Source: Pseudomonadota bacterium (GTDB lineage Bacteria > Pseudomonadota > Alphaproteobacteria > Sneathiellales > Sneathiellaceae). From it: 64,000 bases of DNA. The stretch's first letter is position 1, and each line of letters starts with the position of its first letter. The stretch spans positions 62,001 through 126,000 of the forward strand of contig JANSXH010000008.1 of the NCBI GenBank assembly GCA_024743055.1, read 5' to 3'. A model generated the notes under the pieces. It saw only the letters and a program-made list of their open reading frames with translations. It did not search any database and had not been told where the DNA came from. A program made the translations under genes and the position numbers. Shown here piece by piece: positions 37,499 to 46,372 of the stretch.

Positions 37499-38338
37499 AT
37501 GGAAACAATCTCAGAGCAGCGCTGTTTTGGTGGAATTCAGGGCTTCTACCAGCACGACTCCAGGGAAACCGCCACTCCCATGCGCTTTGCCGTCTATCAA
37601 CCTCCAGCAGCCAAAGACAGTTCGGTTCCAGTCCTTTATTATCTCGCTGGTCTAACCTGTACGGAGGAAACAGCAACTATCAAGGCCGGGGCCCAGCAGC
37701 TAGCAGCCGAACATGGACTAATGCTGATCATGCCTGATACCAGTCCTCGCGGCGCTGGTATTGAAGGAGAAGATGACGATTGGGACTTTGGCACTGCCGC
37801 TGGGTTTTACCTGGACGCAACTGCATCCCCCTGGTCCAAAAACTATCGGATGTACAGTTATGTGACGGAAGAGTTGCGAGCTCTGATCAATGACAGATTC
37901 AATACCAATCCGGAGGCCACAGGAATATTCGGTCATTCCATGGGAGGGCATGGGGCATTGACGATCGCCCTGAAGAACCCGGAGATTTATTCCTCGGTTT
38001 CTGCTTTCGCTCCAATCTGCGCTCCGACGCAATGTCCTTGGGGAGAGAAAGCCTTTTCAGGTTACCTTGGAACTGACAGACAAAGCTGGTCCGCCTATGA
38101 TGCGACCGAACTGGTGAAATCCACTCAATTAAACTCACCTATTCTCATAGATCAGGGCATGGAAGATGGCTTTCTTGAAGAGCAGTTGAAGCCTGAGCTA
38201 TTCGAGGGCGCCTGCGATTCTGCTGGTCAGGAACTGACCCTTCGACGTCATGAAGGCTATGATCACAGTTATTATTTTATCCAAAGCTTTATGGCTGACC
38301 ATATTGCCCATCATGCCGCTATACTAAGTCGCCTCTAA
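37499..38338 (+). CDS. fghA: S-formylglutathione hydrolase
   Basis: 279-residue alpha/beta hydrolase (esterase D family) that releases formate and glutathione. The nucleophile elbow is [10 protein letters not shown], and the catalytic His lies in [13 protein letters not shown]. The N-terminal [23 protein letters not shown] is typical. It forms an operon with the class III ADH. Its stop overlaps the stop of the convergent enol-lactonase-like gene by 4 bases. Confidence 0.95.
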   Translation: METISEQRCFGGIQGFYQHDSRETATPMRFAVYQPPAAKDSSVPVLYYLAGLTCTEETATIKAGAQQLAAEHGLMLIMPDTSPRGAGIEGEDDDWDFGTAAGFYLDATASPWSKNYRMYSYVTEELRALINDRFNTNPEATGIFGHSMGGHGALTIALKNPEIYSSVSAFAPICAPTQCPWGEKAFSGYLGTDRQSWSAYDATELVKSTQLNSPILIDQGMEDGFLEEQLKPELFEGACDSAGQELTLRRHEGYDHSYYFIQSFMADHIAHHAAILSRL

Positions 38339-39126
38339 CTGTTGGCGGCGAGATGCCGGCGCATATGTGTATTAAATTCTTCCGGCTTCTCCATGGCTAA
38401 CTGGTGGGACGCGTTGTCAACAACTACCAGCTCCGATCCCTTGATATAGCTATGAATAAGCTCGGAGGAACTCACAGGTGTACCTTGATCATCCCGACCG
38501 ACAATCACCAGGGTCGGTGCAGTGATGGCCTGATTACGACCTGCCATGTCAATACCGGCGATGGCGTGGCAGCAGCCCACATATCCATCCACTGAAGTCT
38601 CCCGGATCATCTTGCGCACTCTTGCCTCTAAGGTTGGATTTTTGGCAAGGGCTTCGGGCACAAACCATCGGGCCATGGAGGAGTCCTCTTGTTCCTGGAT
38701 ACCGTTTTCCTGAACACTGCGAATGCGTTCCGGCCAGAGAGCTGCCGCACCATCCGGAAGAGCACAGAGGGAACTGGAGATGACCAGGCTTTCAACCCGC
38801 TCCGGATAGGTCAAAGTAAATTCCTGACCGATCATGCCACCAATGGAGAGGCCAATGAAATGGCCTCTTGAGACGCCGTAATGATCTTGGATCCCCGCAA
38901 CATCGGCAGCCAGCATTTTAAAATCATAGGGACCGGGTGTGGATCCGCTTTCACCGTGACCTCTCAGACTATAGCGTAGAACCCGATAATCGCTCTTTAG
39001 GTCTTCAGCTAATTCATCCCAAGCGGTCAGATCACAACATAGGGAATGGCTGAGGGTGACGACCGGCGCACCTTCCGGTCCTTCCAGTCTTGTATCGAAT
39101 TCGTTGCCGTTTGCCGTGATTATCAT
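38335..39126 (-). CDS. 3-oxoadipate enol-lactonase-like alpha/beta hydrolase
   Basis: 263 residues, PcaD-like. The oxyanion region is [17 protein letters not shown], the nucleophile elbow GLSIGGMIG (about residues 93-101), and the catalytic His lies in the C-terminal [14 protein letters not shown]. PcaD hydrolyses 3-oxoadipate enol-lactone, but the family also contains many carbon-carbon and ester hydrolases. No pca genes are nearby. Here it is the last gene of a three-gene unit with an amidase and an ABC substrate-binding protein, so it may act late in a heterocycle pathway (inference). Confidence 0.8.
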   Translation of the reverse strand: MIITANGNEFDTRLEGPEGAPVVTLSHSLCCDLTAWDELAEDLKSDYRVLRYSLRGHGESGSTPGPYDFKMLAADVAGIQDHYGVSRGHFIGLSIGGMIGQEFTLTYPERVESLVISSSLCALPDGAAALWPERIRSVQENGIQEQEDSSMARWFVPEALAKNPTLEARVRKMIRETSVDGYVGCCHAIAGIDMAGRNQAITAPTLVIVGRDDQGTPVSSSELIHSYIKGSELVVVDNASHQLAMEKPEEFNTHMRRHLAANS

Positions 39127-39158
39127 TCCCGCTCCTTATAATTCTAATAGCGGGTCTA

Positions 39159-39896
39159 TTATGCAGGAAGGGTGACCTCATTGACAAGCTGCGCGCCCCG
39201 CCCGGCCATAAAATACAATCCCATGTAATGAGTGACATCCTGTGGATGCGCAGCTCGCGCACCTAGTCCAGCTTCTTCAGCAACGGATCTTGGCAGATCG
39301 AAAGTGGAACAACCCTTGTCATATACATAAATCTCATCAAGGCCCGGCAGCATATCGTGATTGCGGGCACTCAAGGCGGTTAGAACAAAATCCATGACGC
39401 AAATATCCGTACAGATCCCAACCACCAAGAAATCCGTAATGCCATTGTCAGCGACCCAGTCAACTACGGCGTTTGACCCATCGGCGCGCGTTGCGCCGAC
39501 AAAACCATTGATACAATCCTTTTTGATCAGGGTCGTATTGGCATCACTCTCCAGCCATTTTAGCTCCGGCACCAACTCCTCTTCACCTGTCCCTTCCTCA
39601 CAGTGCGGCGGATAGGGTGCCTCCGGTTTACCAGGAGTGTGAGTATCGAGAAATGCCAGGATTGGCCAATTTTGCGAGGTAAAGGATTTTGCAATGCGAA
39701 CTGTTTCGGAGACCATAGTTGAGACCTGCTCATTGGGAACGGGCGGTGCCAGGGCCCCCGCACCCACGGTAGCAAAGCCATTGACCTCATCAACGATGAT
39801 GAGGCCAAATTTTTTGCCAGAAGCAGCGGGATCTACAGGAGTGAAAGCCAACGGCATCGCTTCCGACAATCCGTTTGTTAACTCGCCGTTTTCCAT
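39159..39896 (-). CDS. Isochorismatase-family (nicotinamidase-like) amidase
   Basis: 245-residue cysteine hydrolase. The expected triad is visible: Asp36 in IIVDEVNGF, Lys125 or Lys126 in TLIKKDCINGF and Cys166 in GICTDICVMDF. The motif surrounding the cysteine is close to that of nicotinamidases. Relatives also include maleamate amidohydrolase and N-carbamoylsarcosine amidase. It lies 30 bases after the substrate-binding protein gene and 32 bases before the lactonase-like gene, so the import of an amide-bearing compound is implied. The exact substrate is unknown. Confidence 0.83.
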   Translation of the reverse strand: MENGELTNGLSEAMPLAFTPVDPAASGKKFGLIIVDEVNGFATVGAGALAPPVPNEQVSTMVSETVRIAKSFTSQNWPILAFLDTHTPGKPEAPYPPHCEEGTGEEELVPELKWLESDANTTLIKKDCINGFVGATRADGSNAVVDWVADNGITDFLVVGICTDICVMDFVLTALSARNHDMLPGLDEIYVYDKGCSTFDLPRSVAEEAGLGARAAHPQDVTHYMGLYFMAGRGAQLVNEVTLPA

Positions 39897-39926
39897 ACCC
39901 GCTTCCCTTTACTGTTTCCTTGGTCC

Positions 39927-41099
39927 TTAGCTGCTACATTGCTCAGCCGGTTTAATGATACCAAGCTTTTCAACTATATTTAAGGTTCCATCTTCAGTTT
40001 TCGCAATATACATGTTCATCGCCGTGTGATGATCATTTGGTGTGATCATGGCCGGTCCGGTTGGGATTTCAAACGAAAGACCCGCCATCCCCTTGATGGC
40101 CGCTTCCCGACTAACCTCACCAGACTTCTCAAGACCGCCTTTTAGAGCGATCAGCGAGTTGTAATGGGTCATCACATAGAAGGAAACAACCGCATCAGTA
40201 CCAGCAGATTTGCGGATCTTCGCAACGAACTCCTCAACTCCCGGCTCCGTGGAATTGGCGACCATGGGAACTCCAGCATACATGCCTTCACCCTTACCCG
40301 GACCAAACGCCCCAAGATAGGTTTCAGCAAAACCCAAGAAGGCAATTTTCATGTTTTTCATCAAGCCGAACTCCTCGGCCTGTTTGATGAAAGTAATGCC
40401 ATCTGCACCAGGAAGCGCAAACAAAAGTATCTGTGCTCCTGAGTCAGCAATTTTGCGGATAATAGAAGAGAAATCCTTGACCCCGAACGGCGTATATTCC
40501 TCCCCGAGCACCTGACCACCAATACTGTTGATCATGGTTGTCGCGGTCTTGAACATGTTGCGGGGCCAGACATAGTCAGCTCCGAACATATAGTAGGTGT
40601 CTCCTACACCCGCGTCCTTCAAATATGGGATCAAAGGTGCCGTGTCCTGATTGGGAACCGTGTTGAAGGAAAACAGATAGTCATTACACATGCCGCCTTC
40701 ATAGTTGGTAGCATAAAGAAGAGGTGTCTTTCCCCGCTCCATGGTCTGGACCATGGCATCCCGGGCAGCGGATGTGATCGGACCGGAAACGGCAATCACC
40801 TCGTCCCGCTGAATCAGCTTTTTAGCTCTTTCCACGGAGGTCTTAGGATCGGTCTTATTGTCCTCATAGACCATTTCCACTTTCTGTCCGAGGATCCCTC
40901 CTCCGGCGTTGATCTCAGAGACCGCGAGATCCAGTCCCATTTTCGCTTGATTGCCAAACAGTTCGAGCCCGCCAGAAAACGGCTGTACCGCACCGACCTT
41001 GATGGTCTTGTCGGCGGCGATCGCTGGCATACCGAAAGTTGATGCTGCTGCAACCGCTCCGGCGGTTGCGACAAAATTGCGTCTGGTAATGTTCTTCAT
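39927..41099 (-). CDS. ABC transporter substrate-binding protein (amide/urea/branched-chain type)
   Basis: 390 residues from the ATG at 41099, which has GGAGG 8 bases upstream. An earlier in-frame start would run through the operator. The N-terminus has a twin-arginine-like signal (ITRRNFVATAG, hydrophobic run, cleavage near AIAA). The mature part is a type I periplasmic binding fold (VGAVQPFSGGLELFGNQAKMGLDLAV). A YYMFGADYVWPRN segment resembles short-chain amide and urea receptors (AmiC/UrtA-like). It works with the transporter genes 41380-44705, which are divergent from it. Confidence 0.9.
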   Translation of the reverse strand: MKNITRRNFVATAGAVAAASTFGMPAIAADKTIKVGAVQPFSGGLELFGNQAKMGLDLAVSEINAGGGILGQKVEMVYEDNKTDPKTSVERAKKLIQRDEVIAVSGPITSAARDAMVQTMERGKTPLLYATNYEGGMCNDYLFSFNTVPNQDTAPLIPYLKDAGVGDTYYMFGADYVWPRNMFKTATTMINSIGGQVLGEEYTPFGVKDFSSIIRKIADSGAQILLFALPGADGITFIKQAEEFGLMKNMKIAFLGFAETYLGAFGPGKGEGMYAGVPMVANSTEPGVEEFVAKIRKSAGTDAVVSFYVMTHYNSLIALKGGLEKSGEVSREAAIKGMAGLSFEIPTGPAMITPNDHHTAMNMYIAKTEDGTLNIVEKLGIIKPAEQCSS

Positions 41100-41118
41100 T
41101 GCCCTGCCCTCCAATTTA

Positions 41119-41149
41119 TATGTATACAAATGATATCTTATATTCGTAT
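41119..41149. promoter_or_regulatory. Candidate operator upstream of the substrate-binding protein gene
   Basis: TATGTATACAAA (41119-41130) is a near-palindrome. It continues into TGAT, giving the 14-mer TGTATACAAATGAT (41121-41134). This matches 13 of 14 bases of a site at 54907-54920, and both lie about 22-25 bases before a start codon in the same orientation. ATACAAAT (41124-41131) also pairs with ATTCGTAT (41142-41149) as an inverted repeat with one mismatch. Confidence 0.55.
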
Positions 41150-41294
41150 GATTACAATTAGTTTTTACCTCAAAAACATTGTCCTCAGACAATAGTCTAG
41201 GCATTGTTATCTTGATATTTTTAAAAGGATCAAGTCGTTATCTCGGAATATGGGGAAGTTTATATTAATATGACCAGTTTATTGACGAAAAACC

Positions 41295-41306
41295 TTTGTA
41301 CACAAA
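41295..41306. promoter_or_regulatory. Candidate operator upstream of the ABC ATPase genes
   Basis: TTTGTACACAAA has perfect 5-base arms around a 2-base centre and matches 10 of 12 bases of TTTGTATACGAA at 54905-54916. It lies 73 bases before the first ABC ATPase start. It is the third member of the shared motif set. Confidence 0.4.
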
Positions 41307-41379
41307 CTAAAAAACTACATGCATACTTATGACTTTATACGTAGACATATGGTTTAGTTGAAGATTGGAAAGTATTCAG

Positions 41380-42117
41380 GTGTCGTTTCTTTCTCTCAAT
41401 TCACTGTCTAAAAGTTTTGGTGGCTTGAAAGCCGTCGACAATTTTTCGCTTGAGCTGGCAGAAGGCAGTCTCAATGCCCTTGTCGGCCCAAATGGATGCG
41501 GCAAGTCTACCTTGTTCAACCTAATCACCGGAAGTCTTACTCCCGATAATGGCTCTGTAGTTTTTAAGGGAGACAACATCACTGGCCTATCTCCGCACCA
41601 AATTGCTCGATTAGGTGTCGGCCGCAAATTTCAGGTCCCGGCGATTTTTGAAGAACTTTCAGTATTTGAAAACCTGATCATTGCCGCCCGTAAGAACAGG
41701 CAGAGCATCTCCCTTCCCGCCTTACTTAACCAAATCAAGCTCTGGCGGGAACAGAACCAGCTGGCTGGCGAACTTGCTCACGGTCAGAAACAATGGCTGG
41801 AGATCGGTATTCTTCTCGCTCAAGGTCCTTCACTCATCCTGCTTGATGAGCCGACGGCGGGTATGACGGCATCGGAAACTCGTGAAACTGCCAATCTGAT
41901 CTCCATGATCAACAGAGATCAAAAAATCACGGTTCTTGTCATAGAACATGATATTGCTTTTATCGAATATCTGGACTGCCCGTTGCATGTCATGTCCAAG
42001 GGGCAGATCCTCAAGTCCGGGAGCTTCTCAGAAATCAGAAATGATGATGAAGTCAAGGAACTGTATTTTGGACGATCTCAAGAGACTCCTCTGATGGGGA
42101 GCGACATTCATGCTTGA
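41380..42117 (+). CDS. ABC transporter ATP-binding protein (UrtD/LivG type)
   Basis: 245 residues from the GTG at 41380, with GGAAAG 7 bases upstream. A TTG five codons earlier is the alternative. Walker A is GPNGCGKST, and the Walker B region is SLILLDEPTAGMTASE. The ABC signature is the variant LAHGQKQWLEIG, which is characteristic of UrtD-like urea/amide transporter ATPases rather than classical LivG. It overlaps the next ATPase gene by 8 bases. Confidence 0.92.
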   Translation: MSFLSLNSLSKSFGGLKAVDNFSLELAEGSLNALVGPNGCGKSTLFNLITGSLTPDNGSVVFKGDNITGLSPHQIARLGVGRKFQVPAIFEELSVFENLIIAARKNRQSISLPALLNQIKLWREQNQLAGELAHGQKQWLEIGILLAQGPSLILLDEPTAGMTASETRETANLISMINRDQKITVLVIEHDIAFIEYLDCPLHVMSKGQILKSGSFSEIRNDDEVKELYFGRSQETPLMGSDIHA

Positions 42118-42811
42118 GATTACCGGGCTGACTTCGGGATATGGCGGAGCCAGAGTTTTATCTGATGTAGAGTGCAAAATTCCCGACGGTAAAGTCACTG
42201 CACTTATGGGCCGAAATGGCATGGGTAAGACGACATTTATCAAAACAATAATGGGTCTTTTAAAAACTGAGGCGGGAAGCATCAGATTTGACGGCGCCGC
42301 TATAGAACGACTTTCGACCTTTGAGATCTCGCGCCTCGGTATTGGGTATGTCCCGCAAGGGCGGGAAGTGTTCGATCAGTTCACGGTGCTGGAGAATTTG
42401 CGGTTAAGTCTACTTGGCCATAGCATTAAATCCCAGGACGGCCTGGATCAAATCTATGAATGGTTTCCGATCCTTAAGGAAAGAGCGGATCAGCGTGCCG
42501 GAACATTTTCAGGCGGCCAGCAACAAATTCTAGCCATCGCCAGGGCGCTTATTGCCAATCCGCGAATGCTGTTATTAGATGAGCCCACAGAGGGTATTCA
42601 GCCGAGCATCGTCCATGAGATTGGAGAAAAACTGGCCGCAATCGCAAAGGAAACAGGCCTGACCATATTGGTCGTCGAGCAGAATGTAGATATGGTACGT
42701 ACAATTGCCAGCGATGCACTCTTTATGGAAAACGGCCAGATAGTGGACAGCTGTTCCATTTCTGAATTAGAACGCGATGACAGTCTGTTGCGTCGCTATT
42801 TGTCAGTATAG
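42110..42811 (+). CDS. ABC transporter ATP-binding protein (UrtE/LivF type)
   Basis: 233 residues. Walker A is GRNGMGKTT, the signature FSGGQQQILAIARAL, and the Walker B region MLLLDEPTEGIQPSIVHEI, the last again closely UrtE-like. It is the second ATPase of the pair and is followed after 12 bases by a permease gene with a GGAGAGAAGG ribosome site. Confidence 0.93.
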   Translation: MLEITGLTSGYGGARVLSDVECKIPDGKVTALMGRNGMGKTTFIKTIMGLLKTEAGSIRFDGAAIERLSTFEISRLGIGYVPQGREVFDQFTVLENLRLSLLGHSIKSQDGLDQIYEWFPILKERADQRAGTFSGGQQQILAIARALIANPRMLLLDEPTEGIQPSIVHEIGEKLAAIAKETGLTILVVEQNVDMVRTIASDALFMENGQIVDSCSISELERDDSLLRRYLSV

Positions 42812-42823
42812 GAGAGAAGGATT

Positions 42824-43681
42824 ATGGACATTCTTCCTGTATTCCTTGACGCCTCCTCTTACATCCTGATTTTGATCCTTGTTGCCCTTGGATTGATGAT
42901 CGTTTTCGGCATGATGGGAGTCATTAACATGGCCCATGGTGAACTGTTCATGATCGGCGCTTACGTCATGGTCATGGCTCAGTCCTACGGTCTGCCCTTT
43001 GTCGCAGGGCTGATCCTTGCGCCATTAGTCGTCGGTTTCCTGGGCCTGGTGATTGAAGCTGGACTGATACGTCACATCTATCTCCGTCCACTTGATACAA
43101 TCCTGGCAACTTGGGGACTTTCCATCGCTCTCAAGCAACTGATCGTCCTTTTATTTGGCCCGGAATCGCAAAGCGTTGTCGGCCCCGTCGACGGATCTCT
43201 GGTGATCGGCGACTTTCAATATCCAATCTATCGCCTGATCCTGATGGGGGCCTCCATCGCTCTGATTGCCGGGACATTCTGGATATTTCTGAAAACAGAT
43301 TTTGGGCTTATGGCACGGGCCGTGATTGCCCGTCCGGAAACAGCAGCTGCTCTGGGCATAGATACCCGGCGCATGTATCGCTTGAGCTTTGTGATCGGCA
43401 CAGCCCTCGCCGGCCTTGCCGGCGCCCTCGTCGCCCCTCTGATTAGTGTCGATCCGCAGATGGGTCTCGGCTATCTCGTGCCAGGTTTCCTCTCCATTCT
43501 GGTGGGCGGCGCAGGGCCATTGGCAGGTGTGCTGGTCGGCGGTACGATTGTCGGTGGCGTCAATAACCTGCTCGCCGTCTGGATTTCACCCGTTACAGCG
43601 TTAATCGCTGTCTATATAATTGCCATTCTAATCATTCGTCTCCGTCCGGAAGGCCTGTTGGGGAACCGTCGTGCGAAATAG
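42824..43681 (+). CDS. ABC transporter permease (UrtB/LivH type)
   Basis: 285-residue branched-chain/amide-type permease with about eight hydrophobic helices. The N-terminal MMGVINMAHGELFMIGAYVMV and the C-terminal LVPGFLSILVGGAGPLAGVLVGG are the LivH/UrtB hallmarks. Its end overlaps the next permease start by 11 bases. Confidence 0.93.
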   Translation: MDILPVFLDASSYILILILVALGLMIVFGMMGVINMAHGELFMIGAYVMVMAQSYGLPFVAGLILAPLVVGFLGLVIEAGLIRHIYLRPLDTILATWGLSIALKQLIVLLFGPESQSVVGPVDGSLVIGDFQYPIYRLILMGASIALIAGTFWIFLKTDFGLMARAVIARPETAAALGIDTRRMYRLSFVIGTALAGLAGALVAPLISVDPQMGLGYLVPGFLSILVGGAGPLAGVLVGGTIVGGVNNLLAVWISPVTALIAVYIIAILIIRLRPEGLLGNRRAK

Positions 43682-44705
43682 CATTATTGGCATCATTGTT
43701 TTCTCAGTACTGGCAGTCTGCCCTCTGTTCGTCGGCAGCTACTGGACAGGTCAGCTCACCAACTATCTTGTCTATGGTTTGCTCGCCATCTCCCTGTCCC
43801 TTGTGTGGGGATATGGCGGTATTCTCTGTTTTGGACAGGCAATGTTTTTTGGTATTGGCGGATATGTCATGGCGGTTTTCACCAAAGGCATGATTTATCC
43901 AGACCTGACCAGCAGCTATATCGGCCTGATCGCAGCAATGGCGGCTTCCAGCCTGTTCGCCGTCGCCCTTGGCTATTTTCTGTTTGCGGGTCGTGGGATC
44001 AGCGGCGCTTACCTAGCCATCATCACCTTAGCTATTGCCTTGGTGCTCGAACGGTTGATGAGTAACTGGTATGCTCTCGGCGGTTATAATGGTCTTCTTA
44101 ATATTCCTCCTATCAAGCTGGTTCTATTTGGGCTCAGTTATGAACTGTGGGATATCGTGCCGACCTTCTACATTATCCTGGGCCTTGTCGCCGTTATCTA
44201 TTTCGCTGTCACTTTTCTGGTCAGCACACCCTACGGCCTGCTTCTCACGGCCATTCGAACCCATCCCGATCGCCTGTCTTTCCTGGGTTACAGCGTGCTC
44301 AATATCCGACTATCGGTGTTCGCCTTAAGCGCGGCCATAGCCGGCCTTGCAGGCGCTCTGTTCGTGACGTTAGACGGTTTTGCTTCACCAACTCTGATTG
44401 GTTTCACACTCTCAACCGAAGCCCTTATCTGGGTTGCCATTGGTGGTAAAGAGATGTTGCTCGCAGCATTTTTGGGTGCAATTTTTACAAGGGTTGCGGA
44501 AAGCTGGCTCTCTGAGATCTTCGGCGATTACTGGATCTTGATCCTCGGGATCGCCTTTATGATCAGCGTAGTCCTCCTGCCCAAGGGTTTGCTGGCAACG
44601 CCGTTTGAAAAATTGATAGGAAAGAAGCGACGGGCTATTCCGCCGCCACCTGCCGAAGGCGATCCGTCGCCCGCTCGTCCACTGCCCCCGACACCGGATC
44701 AATAG
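43671..44705 (+). CDS. ABC transporter permease (UrtC/LivM type)
   Basis: 344-residue partner permease. It has the conserved GYGGILCFGQAMFFGIGGYVMA and SAAIAGLAGALFVTLDGFASP segments and about nine hydrophobic helices. The C-terminal tail is proline-rich (IPPPPAEGDPSPARPLPPTP). It starts at GTG 43671 inside the previous gene. The last 71 bases overlap, tail to tail, with the convergent hydantoinase B gene, and the proline-rich tail is what the overlap encodes. Confidence 0.92.
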   Translation: MRNSIIGIIVFSVLAVCPLFVGSYWTGQLTNYLVYGLLAISLSLVWGYGGILCFGQAMFFGIGGYVMAVFTKGMIYPDLTSSYIGLIAAMAASSLFAVALGYFLFAGRGISGAYLAIITLAIALVLERLMSNWYALGGYNGLLNIPPIKLVLFGLSYELWDIVPTFYIILGLVAVIYFAVTFLVSTPYGLLLTAIRTHPDRLSFLGYSVLNIRLSVFALSAAIAGLAGALFVTLDGFASPTLIGFTLSTEALIWVAIGGKEMLLAAFLGAIFTRVAESWLSEIFGDYWILILGIAFMISVVLLPKGLLATPFEKLIGKKRRAIPPPPAEGDPSPARPLPPTPDQ

Positions 44706-46371
44706 CGACGAAAAACCGAAACTCCGCCTCAGCGATTGAGTAATACCCAAGGGCCACATCCCGGGCCACAGCCTCTGGTGGGCGCTGACGGGGGTCACCG
44801 AAGCCGCCACCGCCGGGTGTCGACACGGCGATAGAATCCCCAACTTCAATCTGGATATCCTGATCTTTGGACAAATGCGGCGGCACATAGGTGCCGCCAT
44901 CGCTATGCACAGAGACTTTGTTGGTTCCCCCGTCTGCGCCCCCAAGCGCGCCGAGCGGGCCATAACGGCCATGATCCATGACCATAGACGCTCGGGCATT
45001 GCCCCGGCGCAAACGGATCTGATAGTTCACACCAAATCCACCCCGATACTCGCCGGCCCCGCCAGATCCTTCATGCAGGGAATACTCATCGAAAAGGACC
45101 GGATAATATTGCTCCATCACCTCTATAGGCGTGGTTTTGGAAATTCCAATAGTAGAGCAGCCGTTGGACAGACCATCACTTCCCTGATAGCCACCGTAGC
45201 CCCCTCCCGAAATGACATACATGACATAAGCCCGATCCCGATCCGGATCATAGCCACCAATAGCCAGGTTCCCCGACGTTCCGGCAGGCGCTGCAAATAG
45301 CAGGTCTGGAATAACATCGACCAGGGCATTGAATACTGCTTCGGCAATCCGTTGGCTGACCTCCGCCGCACAGCCTGAGACCGGACGAGGATATTTGGCA
45401 TAAAGAAAAGTTCCATCCGGCGGCGCCACATCAAGTGGCAGAAATGTTCCGGCATTAATCGGAATTTCCGGGAAAATATGTTTTATTGCCAAATAGATAG
45501 AAGATTTTGTTGTCGCCAAAACCGAATTCATTGGACCCATGCAAGGGGGGCTCGATTCGGACATATCAAAATGCAGACCCTCTCCCTTCTTGGTGACTTT
45601 CATATCGATTTTAAGGGGCTCATCCACGACCCCATCAGAATCCACATAGGACACGCCATGATAGGTGCCGTCGGGGATTTGCGAGATCTTTGCTTTCATC
45701 TGGCTTTCCGCCCGAACTTTAAGTTCAGCGATACAGCTTCGAACGAGCTCCTCCCCATATCGATCAAGGAGCTCAGTCAGCCGCGCCTCTCCAATAGCTA
45801 GGGCCGAGGCCTGGGCTTTGATATCGCCGATGCGCTGATCGGCAATGCGAATATTTGACAAGATGATGGAGAGTATCTCCTCATCCAGTTTATTCTTCTT
45901 GAACAGTTTGACGGGAGGCAGCCGCAACCCTTCCTGCTCTACTTCCGTGGCGTTGGCAGAAAATCCACCGGGCACACTACCGCCAAGATCCGGCCAATGC
46001 CCGGTGTTGGCCAACCAGGACCAAAGTTTTCCTTTATAGAAAAACGGCTTCACAAACTTTACGTCCATCAAGTGGGTGCCACCCAAATAGGGGTCATTGA
46101 CGATAAAAATATCGCCTGGCTCCACCGACTTGGCTCTTTCGATGACGGCTTGGGTGGAAAACTGCATGGTTCCGACGAAAATCGGAAGGCCCAGCTCCCC
46201 TTGTGCAATCAACTCTCCAGTTTCCGCCGCATAAATCCCATCTGATCGATCAAGCGCCTCAGAAATCACGGGGCTGAAAGCCGAGCGAACAAAGGCCAGA
46301 TCCATTTCATTACAGACCTGAATGAGACCATTTTGGATGACTGAAAGAGTAATGGGATCAAGTTTTTGCAT
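44635..46371 (-). CDS. hyuB: Hydantoinase/5-oxoprolinase subunit B
   Basis: 578 residues of the HyuB/oxoprolinase-B family (D-x-x-T-LSVIQNGLIQVCNEMDLAFVRSAFSPVISEALDRSDG start, INDPYLGGTH-type IVNDPYLGGTH, STPGGGGFGDP end). With HyuA it hydrolyses cyclic imides, lactams or hydantoins at the cost of ATP. Acetone-carboxylase-like enzymes are distant relatives. Last gene of the ten-kilobase operon, 1 base after hyuA. Confidence 0.92.
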   Translation of the reverse strand: MQKLDPITLSVIQNGLIQVCNEMDLAFVRSAFSPVISEALDRSDGIYAAETGELIAQGELGLPIFVGTMQFSTQAVIERAKSVEPGDIFIVNDPYLGGTHLMDVKFVKPFFYKGKLWSWLANTGHWPDLGGSVPGGFSANATEVEQEGLRLPPVKLFKKNKLDEEILSIILSNIRIADQRIGDIKAQASALAIGEARLTELLDRYGEELVRSCIAELKVRAESQMKAKISQIPDGTYHGVSYVDSDGVVDEPLKIDMKVTKKGEGLHFDMSESSPPCMGPMNSVLATTKSSIYLAIKHIFPEIPINAGTFLPLDVAPPDGTFLYAKYPRPVSGCAAEVSQRIAEAVFNALVDVIPDLLFAAPAGTSGNLAIGGYDPDRDRAYVMYVISGGGYGGYQGSDGLSNGCSTIGISKTTPIEVMEQYYPVLFDEYSLHEGSGGAGEYRGGFGVNYQIRLRRGNARASMVMDHGRYGPLGALGGADGGTNKVSVHSDGGTYVPPHLSKDQDIQIEVGDSIAVSTPGGGGFGDPRQRPPEAVARDVALGYYSIAEAEFRFFVAIDPVSGAVDERATDRLRQVAAE

Positions 46372-46372
46372 C

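Noticed and set aside
38335..39126. Protocatechuate (pca) pathway gene cluster
   Set aside because: Only one PcaD-like hydrolase is seen, with no other pca gene; the neighbours point to amide or heterocycle metabolism.
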